A stretch of DNA of 64,000 bases from Fagopyrum homotropicum (taxonomy: Eukaryota > Streptophyta > Magnoliopsida > Caryophyllales > Polygonaceae). The notes below the pieces were generated by a model that saw only the letters and a program-made list of their open reading frames with translations, was not told the DNA's origin and searched no databases. This document shows positions 46,435-57,503 of this stretch, one piece after another. The position numbers and the translations under genes were made by a program. The stretch spans positions 109,202,320 to 109,266,319 of the forward strand of contig BSWB01000003.1 of the NCBI GenBank assembly GCA_033239125.1, given 5' to 3'. The first letter of the stretch is position 1. Every line of letters starts with the position of its first letter.

Positions 46435-47997
46435 ATGTCGGAAATCACAGTTAGAATTAAGCCCTTTGATGGCACCTCAGACTTTGCCATATGGCAATTG
46501 AAGCTGAAAGCGATCCTGATCAAGGAGAAGTGTTGGACCACTGTACAAGGAAAGTTCCCACCGGATACCTCTCCTAATAGGAAACAAGAGCTTGAGGAGC
46601 AAGCTCACTCTGAGATTTTTATACGGTTAGTTGACGACGTGGCTCGTCAGGTTGTAAGTCTCACTAATCTCTCTTTGTTCTGGAAAAAATTAGAAGATCT
46701 GTATCTTAAAAAATCTTTGCCTAGTCGCATATCCCTATTATGTAGATTGTTCAATTTTCGGATGAATGTCAACCTGTCTTTGCATGATAACCTAGATATT
46801 TTTCTTAAATTGACACAAGACTTAGAAAGATGTAATGATAAGATTTCTGATGACCATTCTGCTATCCGTTTATTGAATGCCTTGCCTAGTCAGTTTGACA
46901 ATTAAAAAGATGTTATCCAATTTAGTCATGATGAAATTTCTAAAGATAAAATACTGGAACAAATAATACAGAAATATGAAAGTATGAAAGTCTTTAAAAA
47001 TGGTCATAAAACTGATGATAAATCTGAGGCCCTCATGATGAAAGGAAATAAAAGGAATAAAACAAAATATAAGCAGAAATATGAACTAGAAAAGGATAAG
47101 AATAAATACTCAAATGATCCTGATAAAAAGAATAAAAAGTTTTTTTTTATTGCAGTAAACTAGGACATTACTAGGAAGAATGTAGAAAGAAAAAGAAAGA
47201 TGAATCTAATAAAGACAAAACTACTCATTCTGCATCTATCTGTGAATCTGAATATCCTAATGAACTGCTTGTGTGCTCATCTAAACATGATTGTTCTAAG
47301 TATAATCTGCCAATGTCTGCACATGTATATCATCATGAATTACTTGTGTGTGCTTCCAATTATAATGCCATGAATGACTGGATTCTTGACTCTGGATGTA
47401 TTATGCATGCTACTTGAAATAAATCAGTATTTAGTAGTATTAAAATATATAATGATGGAGAAGTTATGCTGGGTGATAATACTAGTTTAGCTATAAAAGG
47501 AATTGGAAATGTACCCCTATGTATGCATGATGGTGTCACTAGAACTCTACAAAATGTTAGATGAGTTCCCAAACTTAGAAGAAACTTATTATCAGAATCT
47601 GTCTTTGATAATTTGAATTGTACCATTGTCACCAAAAATGGTGTTAGAGATATGATTAGAGATAATGTTGTGTTAATTAGAAGTATTAATGGAGGAGGCT
47701 TATACCATGTTATCACCTCACCTGAAATTAATCTGTCTAAAACAACTGATCATATGACTCTAGCTCAAACTACTCTTCTTTACAGTAGACTGGGACATAT
47801 GGGTAATAAGGGAATGCTTAGCTTGTATCAACAAGGCTTGATAGACAAGAAACCTGCTAATCTAGACTTCTGTGAAACTTGCATCCTAGGAAAGAAATCC
47901 AAGCATAGTTTCACACCTTCTAGCAATGTAGCCAAGCAACCTCTAGAGTACATCCATTATGACTTCTGGGGACCTACACAGGTTGATACCATAGGAG
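46435..47997 (+). pseudogene. Copia gag-pol, N-terminal half, broken
   Basis: ATG at 46,435 opens gag (SEITVRIKPFDGTSDFAIWQ, LWQ-type UBN2 domain) up to TAA after LPSQFDN near 46,905. The same frame continues KDVIQFSHDEISKDK. The CCHC knuckle (FYCSKLGHY...EECRKKKK) is out of frame after a run of nine T near 47,141-47,149. The protease WILDSGC is at about 47,379, followed by a stop at 47,416. The integrase pre-domain reads LGHMGNKGMLSLYQQGL, FCETCILGKKSKHSF and HYDFWGPTQVDTIG, ending at the Athila-2 junction. The missing RT and RNase H are expected beyond the window. Confidence 0.8.
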
Positions 47998-48127
47998 TGT
48001 TAGCATGAAATATTGTGATATTTTAGGCACATTTTCTAAGTGTATTTGATCCATATTGATAGTCATTGATTGAGCATTGATGCATTTGTGAGCTAGTTTG
48101 TCTATAATGTCGATATAGAGATCTACA

Positions 48128-49961
48128 TGATAACACGATTTATGACTTAGGTTTAGGTAATCATTTAGATAGAATTCTCGCTCATTCATGCATGGTTAAG
48201 CACTAGTTCATGACGTTTGCACTCAATTCACGTATTTTGGCGAGATAGACGTCTACACGGACTTGTGCATTGCTTTGTAGGTGTTTTGGGAGATTTAGGA
48301 GCTAAAACGATACGTTTGAAGATCGTTTATCAAGATGACACACCCTCGGACTCATTAGGATGCAAGCTAAAGGCTAGGGAGGACTCATAGAACCTTGCCA
48401 ACACAAGCCATGCACCAAATCAAAGCTTAATGATCAAAGGCAAAGCTGAAGCACAAAATCACGGTTTACTGGCACTCCACGGCCGTGGTTTCAACCGTGG
48501 ATTTTGCCAGGTTTTCGTGACAGCTGTGCCACGATCTCTTGGCCAGCTCTTGCAAAGTTGTAGTATAAAAGTGGTCCTGCATTGGCTGAAAGGAGCATCT
48601 TGGAGCAGCTCTCCATTATCCATTATCCTCTAATCAAAATATTCTCTCAACAAGAAGATTCTTTGGGAAGTAGGAGGTAGAAAGAAGGCTACCATTGGAG
48701 AAGAGCTTCATTGGAGAAGGAGAAGAGCACACCATTGATAGATTAACATAGCCTTGTAGTGAAGGATTTCGGATTCAATTTCTAGAGTTGTGTGAACCAT
48801 TTGAACCTTCTTTAAGAAGGATTGTGAGTTATTCTAATTCCATTTTCAGCTTGGTTTTGTTTTAGTTCACTTGTTCATCTCTTTCTCTTCATTATCTTGC
48901 AAATGGATGCCATGATTTTATGTTTGATTGTTTCGATTTCTATTATGAATGTTTTAGGCTAAATAGATGTGGTTCTAGGGTAAGGAAAGGATGGTTATGG
49001 CTAGGGCTATGATAGGATGGACTTAGATTTACCTTTGGATGACTTGTGTGCATGAACGTAGTTTCTGTTAGGAATCACGGCCAGTTCTTGCCACTCCACG
49101 GCCGTGGAAAGGTAGAACAAACCGTGATCTTACCTGATTCGATGGATCTAGTCTTAGATTGTTAGAATATTGAAATCCTAAGTGTTTGTTGAGACAATCT
49201 ATCCTAGGGTAACCTAGTGTTAGCAACTAAGTGTTAGGAGAGACTTATCCGGTAATCCTTGCTCTTAGATCCCAAAGATGACAAACCCTAGGTAGTGGTG
49301 AGCCTCATAAGCCGCCATTGGATTAAGTGTGCTAGGATGGTTGTTTAGGACTAACACTTCCGAGATTTACCCGGTAAGGATAGGTTAGATCTCTAGGTAA
49401 CAATCCGGTTTTTGTAGAATTCCATCCCTTAGGTTCTTAGAGACTTACCCGGTGATGAGACCTTAGGGATGGCCTAGTGGACCATGAGACCTACCCGGTG
49501 ATTGATCCCAATCTAGAAATACTTAACCCCAACATATCATAGTTAATCCAAGGAAAGAATAGATAGCTTGAGTCCTATGCCATAACCGGACCTTCCAACC
49601 CCTAGAATCCGCTCTTCTATCTTTGATCTATATCTCGTATTTTTGCTTGTTTGTTTGCGTTGATTGGTTAGCTTAGTTGATTATTACATTTCGCATGATT
49701 TGTGATCTTTGATTGATTACCGAAAAGCCAACCAAAAACAATTGAGATTTTCATTTCTTTATTTCTTTCTCTTTTCTTAACCTAGATTTTCACTAGACTT
49801 AATCATAAATCGAATCAATCTCACCTTAGTCTTTGTGTTCGACCTCGGAATACTATCCCTACTACAAACGTCCCGTACACTGCGGGTTCGCTAGGAGTTA
49901 GGATAAATATAACGAGAATATAAATTTAAAACCCATTGCGTGTCACATCCTGAGCGTAACA
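48128..49961 (+). repeat. Athila-1 5' LTR
   Basis: 1,834 bp; TATA-like TATAAAA at 48,564-48,570. Two exact copies of the palindrome CCACGGCCGTGG are at 48,477-48,488 and 49,096-49,107. Confidence 0.95.
48477..48570 (+). promoter_or_regulatory. Athila-1 LTR promoter: palindrome plus TATA box
   Basis: CCACGGCCGTGG (48,477-48,488), then the half-site AACCGTGG 5 nt on, 76 bp before TATAAAA at 48,564. Athila-2 has a cluster of the same motif in the same place. A transcription-factor site is inferred. Confidence 0.5.
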
Positions 49962-49967
49962 AGTTTT

Positions 49968-49985
49968 TGGCGCCGTTGCCGGGGA
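49968..49985 (+). other. Athila-1 primer binding site, tRNA-Asp type
   Basis: TGGCGCCGTTGCCGGGGA, six nucleotides after the 5' LTR, complementary to the 3' end of plant tRNA-Asp, as in the Athila/Tat group. Confidence 0.88.
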
Positions 49986-50099
49986 CTAGGTCTAGATTGA
50001 GTCTTTTTGTGATTGATTGTAGCGTAGATCTTTCTTGTTGCTTTTGATCTCTTTTTGGTTTGTGTCTTTGCTTTTCAGGACATCTCACTCTTTAGGTGT

Positions 50100-53000
50100 A
50101 TGCGAAGATCTCGTGGCAAGGATTTAGCTCCATTCGATCCCGAACCGGAGAAAACCCTTAGATCTAGATCCAAGAACATTAAAAAGGGAAAAGAGATGGC
50201 CGGAAGAGATCTCCAAGCTGAGTTGGATGAGGCATTAGAGCAAATTAGGATAAGAGATGAAGCTTTGGAGAATGAAAGGAGACTTGCCAATGAGAGGCAA
50301 GAGGCAACTAGTAGGGAGATTGAGGAGATTAGGCAAGCTCTTGTGCAAAGAGAGCTTAACCGTCAACAACCTCCTCCACCTCCACCACAACCGCAGCCGG
50401 CGGCGGTGAATATTAGGGTTGTGCCCATTGCTATGGAAGAGCCACAAACGTTGGGGCAACGTATGGATCCGGCACAAAGAGCACACCGTCCGGGTGTGAA
50501 CTTAGGAGATCCCGCAGCCCATGATTACGAACTCCGCCCTCAAGTTCTACAAATGATCCGGCATAATCAATTTGGAGGGATGGAAGGAGAGTCTCCTCAT
50601 CAACACTTGATGAACTATGAGATCTTGATGGAGACTCTTAGACCGCCAAGATTGGAGAGCAACAACCATAAGCTTAGGGCTTTCTCTTTCTCTCTTAAGG
50701 ATAAAGCCTTAGCTTGGTATCAATCTATTCCACAAGGGCGAGTTGGTACTTGGGAGAAGATGACAACCGAGTTTTTGACTAAGTTCTTCCCACCTTCCAA
50801 GACTACCGAGTTAAGAGGGAAGATCAATGCCTTCGTGATGAAGGATAGAGAGAGTTTATTCAAGTCTTGGGAGAGGTTTAAAGATCTTCTCCTAGATTGT
50901 CCATACCATGGCATACCAAAGATTGAGCTATTGGAGATCTACTTCAAGGGACTTGATGAAGATAGCCAATTCAAGCTCCAATCTCTTTCCGGTGGGACTT
51001 TCATGGAGAAGCATGTAGATGAAGCTTGGGAGTTTGTGGAGAAGCAAGCTCTAGTGATTGAGAAGTACTCCCATAGGAAGAGTGAAGGGAGAAAGGCGGG
51101 AGCATATGAGGTGAGTGAGGTCACCATGAGCAATTTCAAGCTTGACGCCATCAACAACGAGTTGAAGTCCTTGAGAGAGTTGTGTGCTACAACTTTGAAG
51201 AACCAAGCAACTCCTCAAGTGCTTCCACAAGCTAACTTATCTTCCAAGGAGGAGGATGTGAATTACACGGGAAGGGGCAATTACAACAACTATCAAGGCC
51301 CAAGGAACTTCAACAACAACCGGCAATTCAACAATTACCGGCCCAACCACAACCATCCCGGATTTTCCTACTCTAACCCGGATGGAGCCTTGAACCCTCC
51401 CGCTTCCGCAAGCACAACTCCACCACCAAAAGCTTCACAAGAACCTCCACCCGGATTTACTCAACCTCCAAAAGATAGAACCGAAATGATGTTTGAGCAA
51501 TTGCTTGGAAGGTTGAGTGGTCTTGAGAGCACCGTGACTTCAATCTCTAAAGCTCAAAAGGTTTTGGAAGCACAAGTGTTCCAAAAGGCGGGTGAAGCCC
51601 ATAGAGATCCGGGAAAGCTTCCCGGAAGAACCGAAGATAACCCAAGAGACCAAGTGTTGGCTATCACAACAAGGAGTGGGTTGAGCATGAAAGATCCTTT
51701 GCCAAAGGACAATGCTAAAGGGAAACAAGTGGTGATAGAGGAAGAGACTTTGCAAAGAGATGGAGGCAAGAGAAAGGATGTTGAGCCAACATATGTGGCA
51801 CCACCTCCATACAAACCACCACTACCGTTCCCTCAATCACGAGCAAGAGCTCGCTTGGACAATCACTTTAATAAGTTCCTTGAACTAATGTCTAAATTGC
51901 ATATTAACATTCCGTTCATGGATGCTATTTTAGGAATGCCGGCATATGGCAAGTTCTTGAAAGAGATACTCTCCAACAAAAGGAAGTTGGAGGAGTATGG
52001 GGAGATAAGAATGACCAAGAGATCCTCGGAATTGATCCAAACGATGAAGGAGGAAATGCCTCCCAAGCTAAGAGATCCGGGCTCCTTTTGTGTCCCAATA
52101 GGAGTGGGAGATGTGAAGTATGAAGCCCTTTGTGATCTTGGGGCAAGTGTAAGCATCATACCGCTTGCACTTTGCAACAAGGTTGGGCTAGGAGAGCCAA
52201 AACCGGTCAAGATGACCCTCTATATGGCGGACCGTTCTATCACTCATCCGGTTGGGATCTTAGAAGACATCCCGGTGCAACTAGGAGGATTCTATGTGCC
52301 AATTGATTTTGTTGTCTTGGATATTCCGTCGGACTATCCGGTTCCCATCATCTTAGGAAGACCTTTCCTAGCCACCTCCGGATGCCTAGTGGATTGCAAG
52401 AATGGGACTCTCTCCTTCAATATTGGGGAAGAGAACATCAAGTTCAAGTTGTCCACAATGATGAAAGGGCCAACCCTTGACGAGGATGTCTTTAACATAG
52501 TCGAGCAAGAAGAATCTAGAGAAGTTGTGAGCTCGATCTTGATCAAGGACCCCTTGGAGAAGGTTCTTACCCTATGTATGATGGAGGAAGGTGTTGAGGA
52601 AGCTTGCAATGAAGAGATCAAGGCTTTAGAAGCATTAGGAGAGGAGACAAGAGCTCAAGATGAAGGCCACGAAGAGGAGCTGAGCAACTGGACGTTCCAC
52701 GGGCGTGGAAGTGGTTCCACGGCCGTCAAAATCTCTGTAAAGCCTCAACAGATGAGCCACGCAAGGTCCACGGCCGTGGAAGCTGAGCAACCCGTGGAGT
52801 CAACCGTGGTTTCCCCTGAATCAGACCTTATTGATGATCAAGCTTCTAGGAGCCTTGGAAGGTCTTCATTTGCTTTGGATTCATCTCATCCAACCTTATT
52901 TGGATCATCTACACTCGATAAAGGTCCTCCTAAACTTAAACTCAAACCCCTCCCCTCTCATTTAAAGTATGCTTTCCTTGGTGATAATTCTACATATCCG

Positions 53001-55847
53001 GTGATTGTTAATGCATGCTTGAGTGATGATGAACTTGCTAAGTTGTTGCATGAACTAAGATTGCATAGGAAAGCCATTGGATATACTATTGATGACTTGG
53101 TTGGCATTAAGCCTTCTTTGTGCATGCATAAGATTTTGATGGAAGATAATCATAAACCCTCTATTGAACATCAAAGGAGATTGAATCCTATAATGAAAGA
53201 GGTAGTCAAAAAGGAAATCATTAAGTTGCTAGATGCGGGAATTATCTACCCTATCTCGGATAGTAAGTGGGTTAGCCCCGTTCATGTAGTTCCTAAGAAG
53301 GGTGGGATGACCGTAGTGACTAATGAGAACAACGAACTAATCCCGACTAGGACGGTTACGGGGTGGAGAATGTGCATTGACTATAGGAAGTTGAACATGG
53401 CCTCTAGGAAAGATCACTTCCCTCTCCCCTTCATTGACCAAATGCTAGAAAGGTTAGCTCAACATTCTCATTTTTGCTACTTAGATGGCTATAGTGGATT
53501 CTTCCAAATCCCTATCCACCCCGATGACCAAGAGAAAACCACCTTTACATGTCCATGGGGAACTTTTGCATATAGGAGAATGCCATTTGGGTTGTGTAAT
53601 GCACCCGCCACCTTCCAAAGGTGTATGATGGCTATCTTTTCGGAATACATTGAAAATATCATGGAAGTGTTCATGGATAATTTCTCTGTTTATGGTTCTT
53701 CCTTTGATAATTGCTTGGTTAACTTGTCATTAGTATTGAAAAGATGTGAAGAGACAAATCTTGTCTTAAATTGGGAAAAATGCCACTTCATGGTAAGTGA
53801 AGGTATTGTGTTGGGACACTTGGTGTCCAATCGTGGCATTGAGGTTGATAGAGCCAAGATTGAAACGATAGAGAAGTTGTCACCACCTACCTCGGTGAAA
53901 GGGGTAAGGAGTTTCTTAGGGCATGCCGGTTTTTACCGGAGGTTTATCCAAGACTTCTCTAAAATTTCTAAGCCTCTCACTAACCTACTAATGAAGGATG
54001 TTGATTTTGTCTTTTCCAAAGATTGTCTTGAGGCTTTTTGTAGGTTGAAGAACGCCTTGATCTCCGCACCTATCATGCAACCTCCGGATTGGAGTTTACC
54101 GTTTGAGATCATGTGTGATGCAAGCGATGTAGCCGTTGGGGCTGTTTTGGGGCAAAGAAAAGATGGGCGAACTCATGCTATTTATTATGCTAGCAAGACG
54201 CTAGATGATGTCCAACTCAATTATGCTACCACCGAGAAGGAGTTGTTAGCGGTTGTGTACGCATTTGAGAAGTTCCGCTCATATCTTGTTGGAGCGAAGG
54301 TCATAGTGTATACGAATCATGCTGCGATCCGTTATCTACTTACAAAGAAGGATGCCAAGCCAAGGTTGATTCGGTGGATCCTTCTTCTTCAAGAGTTTGA
54401 TTTGGAAATCCGGGACAAGAAGGGATCCGAGAACTCCGTGGCGGATCACCTTAGTAGACTCCCACCATTGGAGCTTGAAAGAGATGACATCCCGATTGAT
54501 GATTCGTTCCGGGATGAGCAATTGCAAATGGTGGAGGAATGCTTGTTCCAAGTGTCTAGAGGAAGCGAGCCATGGTTTGCCGACATTGTGAACTACTTAG
54601 TGTGTGAGGAAGTGCCTCCCGGTTTGACATATGCCCAAAGGAAGAAGTTCTTCAAAGATGTGAGGCATTACTATTGGAGCGAGCCACTTTTGTTCAAGAG
54701 AGGGCCGGATGGAATGTTTAAAAGATGCATACCGGAGGATGAGGTTGAGAGTGTGATCCGCCATTGTCATTCCTTACCATGTGGAGGGCATGCTAGCTCC
54801 CACAAGACATGTGCGAAGGTGTTGCAATCGGGCTTCTTTTGGCCAAGTTTGTTCAAGGATGTGCAAGGCTTTGTGGTAGCTTGTGATGCTTGCCAAAGGA
54901 CGGGCAACATCTCAAGAAGGAATGAGATGCCCTTGAACAACATACAAGAAGTGGAAATTTTTGATGTGTGGGGTGTGGACTTCATGGGACCATTCTCTTC
55001 TTCATGTGGCAACCTCTACATCCTATTGGCGGTTGATTATGTATCAAGATGGGTGGAGGCAATCGCTTCTCCTACAAATGACGCCAAGGTTGTGGTGCGG
55101 TTCTTCAACCGAGTGATCTTTCCTAGGTTTGGAACACCAAGGGTGATCATAAGTGATGGAGGGAAGCATTTCACCAATAGGAACTTTGGGGCACTTTTGG
55201 CTAAGTATGGGGTGACCCATAAGGTGGCAACACCTTACCATCCCCAAACTAGTGGCCAAGTGGAGATCTCCAACCGGGAGATAAAGGCCATTCTCGAGAA
55301 AACGGTATCTAGAACTAGAAAGGATTGGGCTATGAAGCTCAATGATGCCTTGTGGGCATATAGGACCGCTTTCAAGACACCAATTGGCACCACTCCTTAC
55401 AAGTTGGTCTATGGCAAGTCTTGCCACCTCCCGGTAGAAATAGAGCATAGAGCATATTGGGCCATCAAGTGGCTAAATTTTGATCTCAAAGATGCCGGAG
55501 AAAAGAGGTTGCTTGATATGAACGCACTTGAGGAGATCCGGTTGGATGCATACGAGAATGCCCGGATCTACAAGGAGAGGACCAAGCGGTGGCATGACAA
55601 GAGGATCATCCCCAAGGAGTTGAGTGAAGGAGACCTTGTCCTTCTCTTCAACTCAAGGCTGCAGCTTTTTCCCGGAAAACTCAAATCAAGATGGACCGGG
55701 CCATATGTGGTGAAGAAGATCTTTCCCCATGGAGCTATTGAGATAGGAGGGGAGCATTGTGAAAACTTTAAGGTGAATGGGCACCGTTTGAAGAAGTATA
55801 TCCCGGGAGCTCCGGTAGATATGATTGCCCCACTTTACCTTGAGTAG
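50100..55847 (+). CDS. Athila gag-pol polyprotein, one open frame, altered RT/RNase H active sites
   Basis: 1,915 residues from the ATG at 50,100; an upstream open stretch begins with TTG, and Athila-2 starts at the equivalent ATG. Gag: GQRMDPAQRAHRPGVNL and NQFGGMEGESPHQHL, then an Asn-rich region. Protease has DLGAS with Asp at residue 679. A linker (about residues 860-910) contains Ser-Thr-Ala-Val repeats encoded by the CCACGGCCGTGG motif. RT: WRMCIDYRKLNMASRK; the catalytic pair reads Asp1193-Asn1194 in FMDNFSVYG, where the family has Asp-Asp. RNase H: CDASD (Asp1340) is present, but YTNHAAI (Asn1406) replaces the usual Asp. Integrase has an HHCC finger near residues 1,555-1,600 and DDE residues Asp1627, Asp1686 and Glu1722, with 35 residues between the last two. 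A copy with two altered catalytic residues is probably impaired in reverse transcription although the frame is intact. Confidence 0.92.
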   Translation: MRRSRGKDLAPFDPEPEKTLRSRSKNIKKGKEMAGRDLQAELDEALEQIRIRDEALENERRLANERQEATSREIEEIRQALVQRELNRQQPPPPPPQPQPAAVNIRVVPIAMEEPQTLGQRMDPAQRAHRPGVNLGDPAAHDYELRPQVLQMIRHNQFGGMEGESPHQHLMNYEILMETLRPPRLESNNHKLRAFSFSLKDKALAWYQSIPQGRVGTWEKMTTEFLTKFFPPSKTTELRGKINAFVMKDRESLFKSWERFKDLLLDCPYHGIPKIELLEIYFKGLDEDSQFKLQSLSGGTFMEKHVDEAWEFVEKQALVIEKYSHRKSEGRKAGAYEVSEVTMSNFKLDAINNELKSLRELCATTLKNQATPQVLPQANLSSKEEDVNYTGRGNYNNYQGPRNFNNNRQFNNYRPNHNHPGFSYSNPDGALNPPASASTTPPPKASQEPPPGFTQPPKDRTEMMFEQLLGRLSGLESTVTSISKAQKVLEAQVFQKAGEAHRDPGKLPGRTEDNPRDQVLAITTRSGLSMKDPLPKDNAKGKQVVIEEETLQRDGGKRKDVEPTYVAPPPYKPPLPFPQSRARARLDNHFNKFLELMSKLHINIPFMDAILGMPAYGKFLKEILSNKRKLEEYGEIRMTKRSSELIQTMKEEMPPKLRDPGSFCVPIGVGDVKYEALCDLGASVSIIPLALCNKVGLGEPKPVKMTLYMADRSITHPVGILEDIPVQLGGFYVPIDFVVLDIPSDYPVPIILGRPFLATSGCLVDCKNGTLSFNIGEENIKFKLSTMMKGPTLDEDVFNIVEQEESREVVSSILIKDPLEKVLTLCMMEEGVEEACNEEIKALEALGEETRAQDEGHEEELSNWTFHGRGSGSTAVKISVKPQQMSHARSTAVEAEQPVESTVVSPESDLIDDQASRSLGRSSFALDSSHPTLFGSSTLDKGPPKLKLKPLPSHLKYAFLGDNSTYPVIVNACLSDDELAKLLHELRLHRKAIGYTIDDLVGIKPSLCMHKILMEDNHKPSIEHQRRLNPIMKEVVKKEIIKLLDAGIIYPISDSKWVSPVHVVPKKGGMTVVTNENNELIPTRTVTGWRMCIDYRKLNMASRKDHFPLPFIDQMLERLAQHSHFCYLDGYSGFFQIPIHPDDQEKTTFTCPWGTFAYRRMPFGLCNAPATFQRCMMAIFSEYIENIMEVFMDNFSVYGSSFDNCLVNLSLVLKRCEETNLVLNWEKCHFMVSEGIVLGHLVSNRGIEVDRAKIETIEKLSPPTSVKGVRSFLGHAGFYRRFIQDFSKISKPLTNLLMKDVDFVFSKDCLEAFCRLKNALISAPIMQPPDWSLPFEIMCDASDVAVGAVLGQRKDGRTHAIYYASKTLDDVQLNYATTEKELLAVVYAFEKFRSYLVGAKVIVYTNHAAIRYLLTKKDAKPRLIRWILLLQEFDLEIRDKKGSENSVADHLSRLPPLELERDDIPIDDSFRDEQLQMVEECLFQVSRGSEPWFADIVNYLVCEEVPPGLTYAQRKKFFKDVRHYYWSEPLLFKRGPDGMFKRCIPEDEVESVIRHCHSLPCGGHASSHKTCAKVLQSGFFWPSLFKDVQGFVVACDACQRTGNISRRNEMPLNNIQEVEIFDVWGVDFMGPFSSSCGNLYILLAVDYVSRWVEAIASPTNDAKVVVRFFNRVIFPRFGTPRVIISDGGKHFTNRNFGALLAKYGVTHKVATPYHPQTSGQVEISNREIKAILEKTVSRTRKDWAMKLNDALWAYRTAFKTPIGTTPYKLVYGKSCHLPVEIEHRAYWAIKWLNFDLKDAGEKRLLDMNALEEIRLDAYENARIYKERTKRWHDKRIIPKELSEGDLVLLFNSRLQLFPGKLKSRWTGPYVVKKIFPHGAIEIGGEHCENFKVNGHRLKKYIPGAPVDMIAPLYLE

Positions 55848-57503
55848 ACGCCCCAAGTTTGGTCAAGCTAATGACCTTAAAGAAGCGCTTGGTGGGAGGC
55901 AACCCATTGGTAACATTTTCCCTTTCTTGTTTTGCTTTTGTTTTAGATTTTTCTATCTTTGTGTGTGCTTCGTGTGTGTGCTAGAACATTAGTGGTATTG
56001 GAAGCCTTGCTTGACATATGAATGATGATGATGAACCCCTCATCAATTATGGGTGGAGCGGACGCGGAACTTGGACGGCTAGCGGTGCCTAGCGCGGGTC
56101 CCGACACTTTGATGAATACTTAGAGCTCTCTACCATGGTTGATAAGATCATCCAACATCAATTCACTTGAGCATCCCAAATACCATAGCAAACCACTTTT
56201 ACATTGTGAGAACCTTCTTTCACTCTTCTTTACTTCATTTACACATTGGGGACAATGTGTTTCTAAGTATGGGGTGGGGTTTGCATAATCCTTTGCATGA
56301 TGAGCATCTAGGATAGTTTAACATTTTCACATGTCTTGCATTGTACATATTCATCTCGAAAATCCCATAAAAATTCAGAAAATTTAAAAATTTTTGTGCT
56401 TTCTAGGCTTGGATATGACCCTAATGATGAACCTTGTCTTGTGGATTGGCTATGGATGGCCTTATGTGTTGAATTAATGAATGCATATGTGGACTTGAAG
56501 TACTTCCCTTGAATTCAATGAATGATTTGTGATCATGATGTTTCCTAGAATGGATTGAGTATTGAAGGTCGAAATTACATGATAGTTCTTGCATACCATC
56601 TAGGAATGAATGAGGCAATTCATCTTTCTCTACTTCTCATCTTGATCATGATTGTTTAAGCACCTCAATGGATATAATTTGACCTCTTTTGACCCATCCG
56701 GGAATAGGAGCATGATAGTGTGTTGATGTGTATGAAAAGCAAGTATGAGGTGAAGATGTTGATGAAAGAATATCATGCATAAAATGCTGAATTTGTTGTG
56801 AAAGTGTAGCAAAAAATATAGGCTTGGGGACGTTGGCTTAAATGACAAGTAACTCGGTACACTTCACATAATCGGGTGTTGGTGTCTTGCCAAAGTCAAA
56901 TAAACCAATAGTCCTAACGAGCTTTGGTATGTGTGCCCGGTGTGGATGCACCTCGAAAAATAAGAAAAAGCCCGAGGATGGCTAATCACCAAGGTTTCGG
57001 CTTTTGTACACCAATGCCATTGTCTCAAAAATAAGTGAAAGAAAAAGAAAAGATAGAGAAAAATATACACTTGAGGGAAGTTGATCGAGGACAAGATTGT
57101 GGAGTTAGTTCCATTCCCGGATTAGCACCACATAGCCTAGAAAAATCCCCACCTAATCACAACGTTTCTTGGCCTTTTAGTTCATATGACCTTATGACCT
57201 ATTTTGCATGTTTGTAAGACTTAGTAATCTAGATTGGATATGCTCTTGATCTTCTTGGCTTCTTCATTTTTACATTTCATGCATGCTTTCGAGTTAAGTA
57301 CAATTGTCTTTCCATGCCTTCATTTGTTTAATGCATAATTGCTTATCCTTTGCCATGAAACATGACTTTGAAGGTAATCCAATAGTAGAAGCACAAAACC
57401 AAAAAGATTTTACCATTTTTCTGCATACATAAATCATGTTATCTCGTAATCTATAGTTGAGAATTTGCTCGGGGACGAGCAAACCTTAAGTATGGGGTAT
57501 TTT
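55848..57503 (+). other. Athila-1 3' non-coding region with polypurine tract
   Basis: 1,656 bp without a convincing ORF; Arabidopsis Athila elements have an env-like gene here. GGTGGGAGGCAACCCATTGG follows pol closely. The end, CTTAAGTATGGGGTATTT (57,486-57,503), next to the 3' LTR, is the polypurine tract. Confidence 0.7.

Larger units (their letters stand above)
45350..47997 (+). mobile_element. Ty1/copia element, 5' part, interrupted by Athila-2
   Basis: 5' LTR, initiator-Met primer binding site, gag, zinc knuckle, protease and the start of integrase occur in copia order. Reading stops in the integrase at about 47,997, where Athila-2 LTR sequence begins; the rest presumably lies beyond 64,000. 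Many stops and frameshifts show that it is old. Confidence 0.75.

Noticed and set aside
55848..57503. Env-like gene of Athila-1
   Set aside because: No ORF above 80 codons, no signal peptide plus transmembrane arrangement; treated as 3' non-coding.
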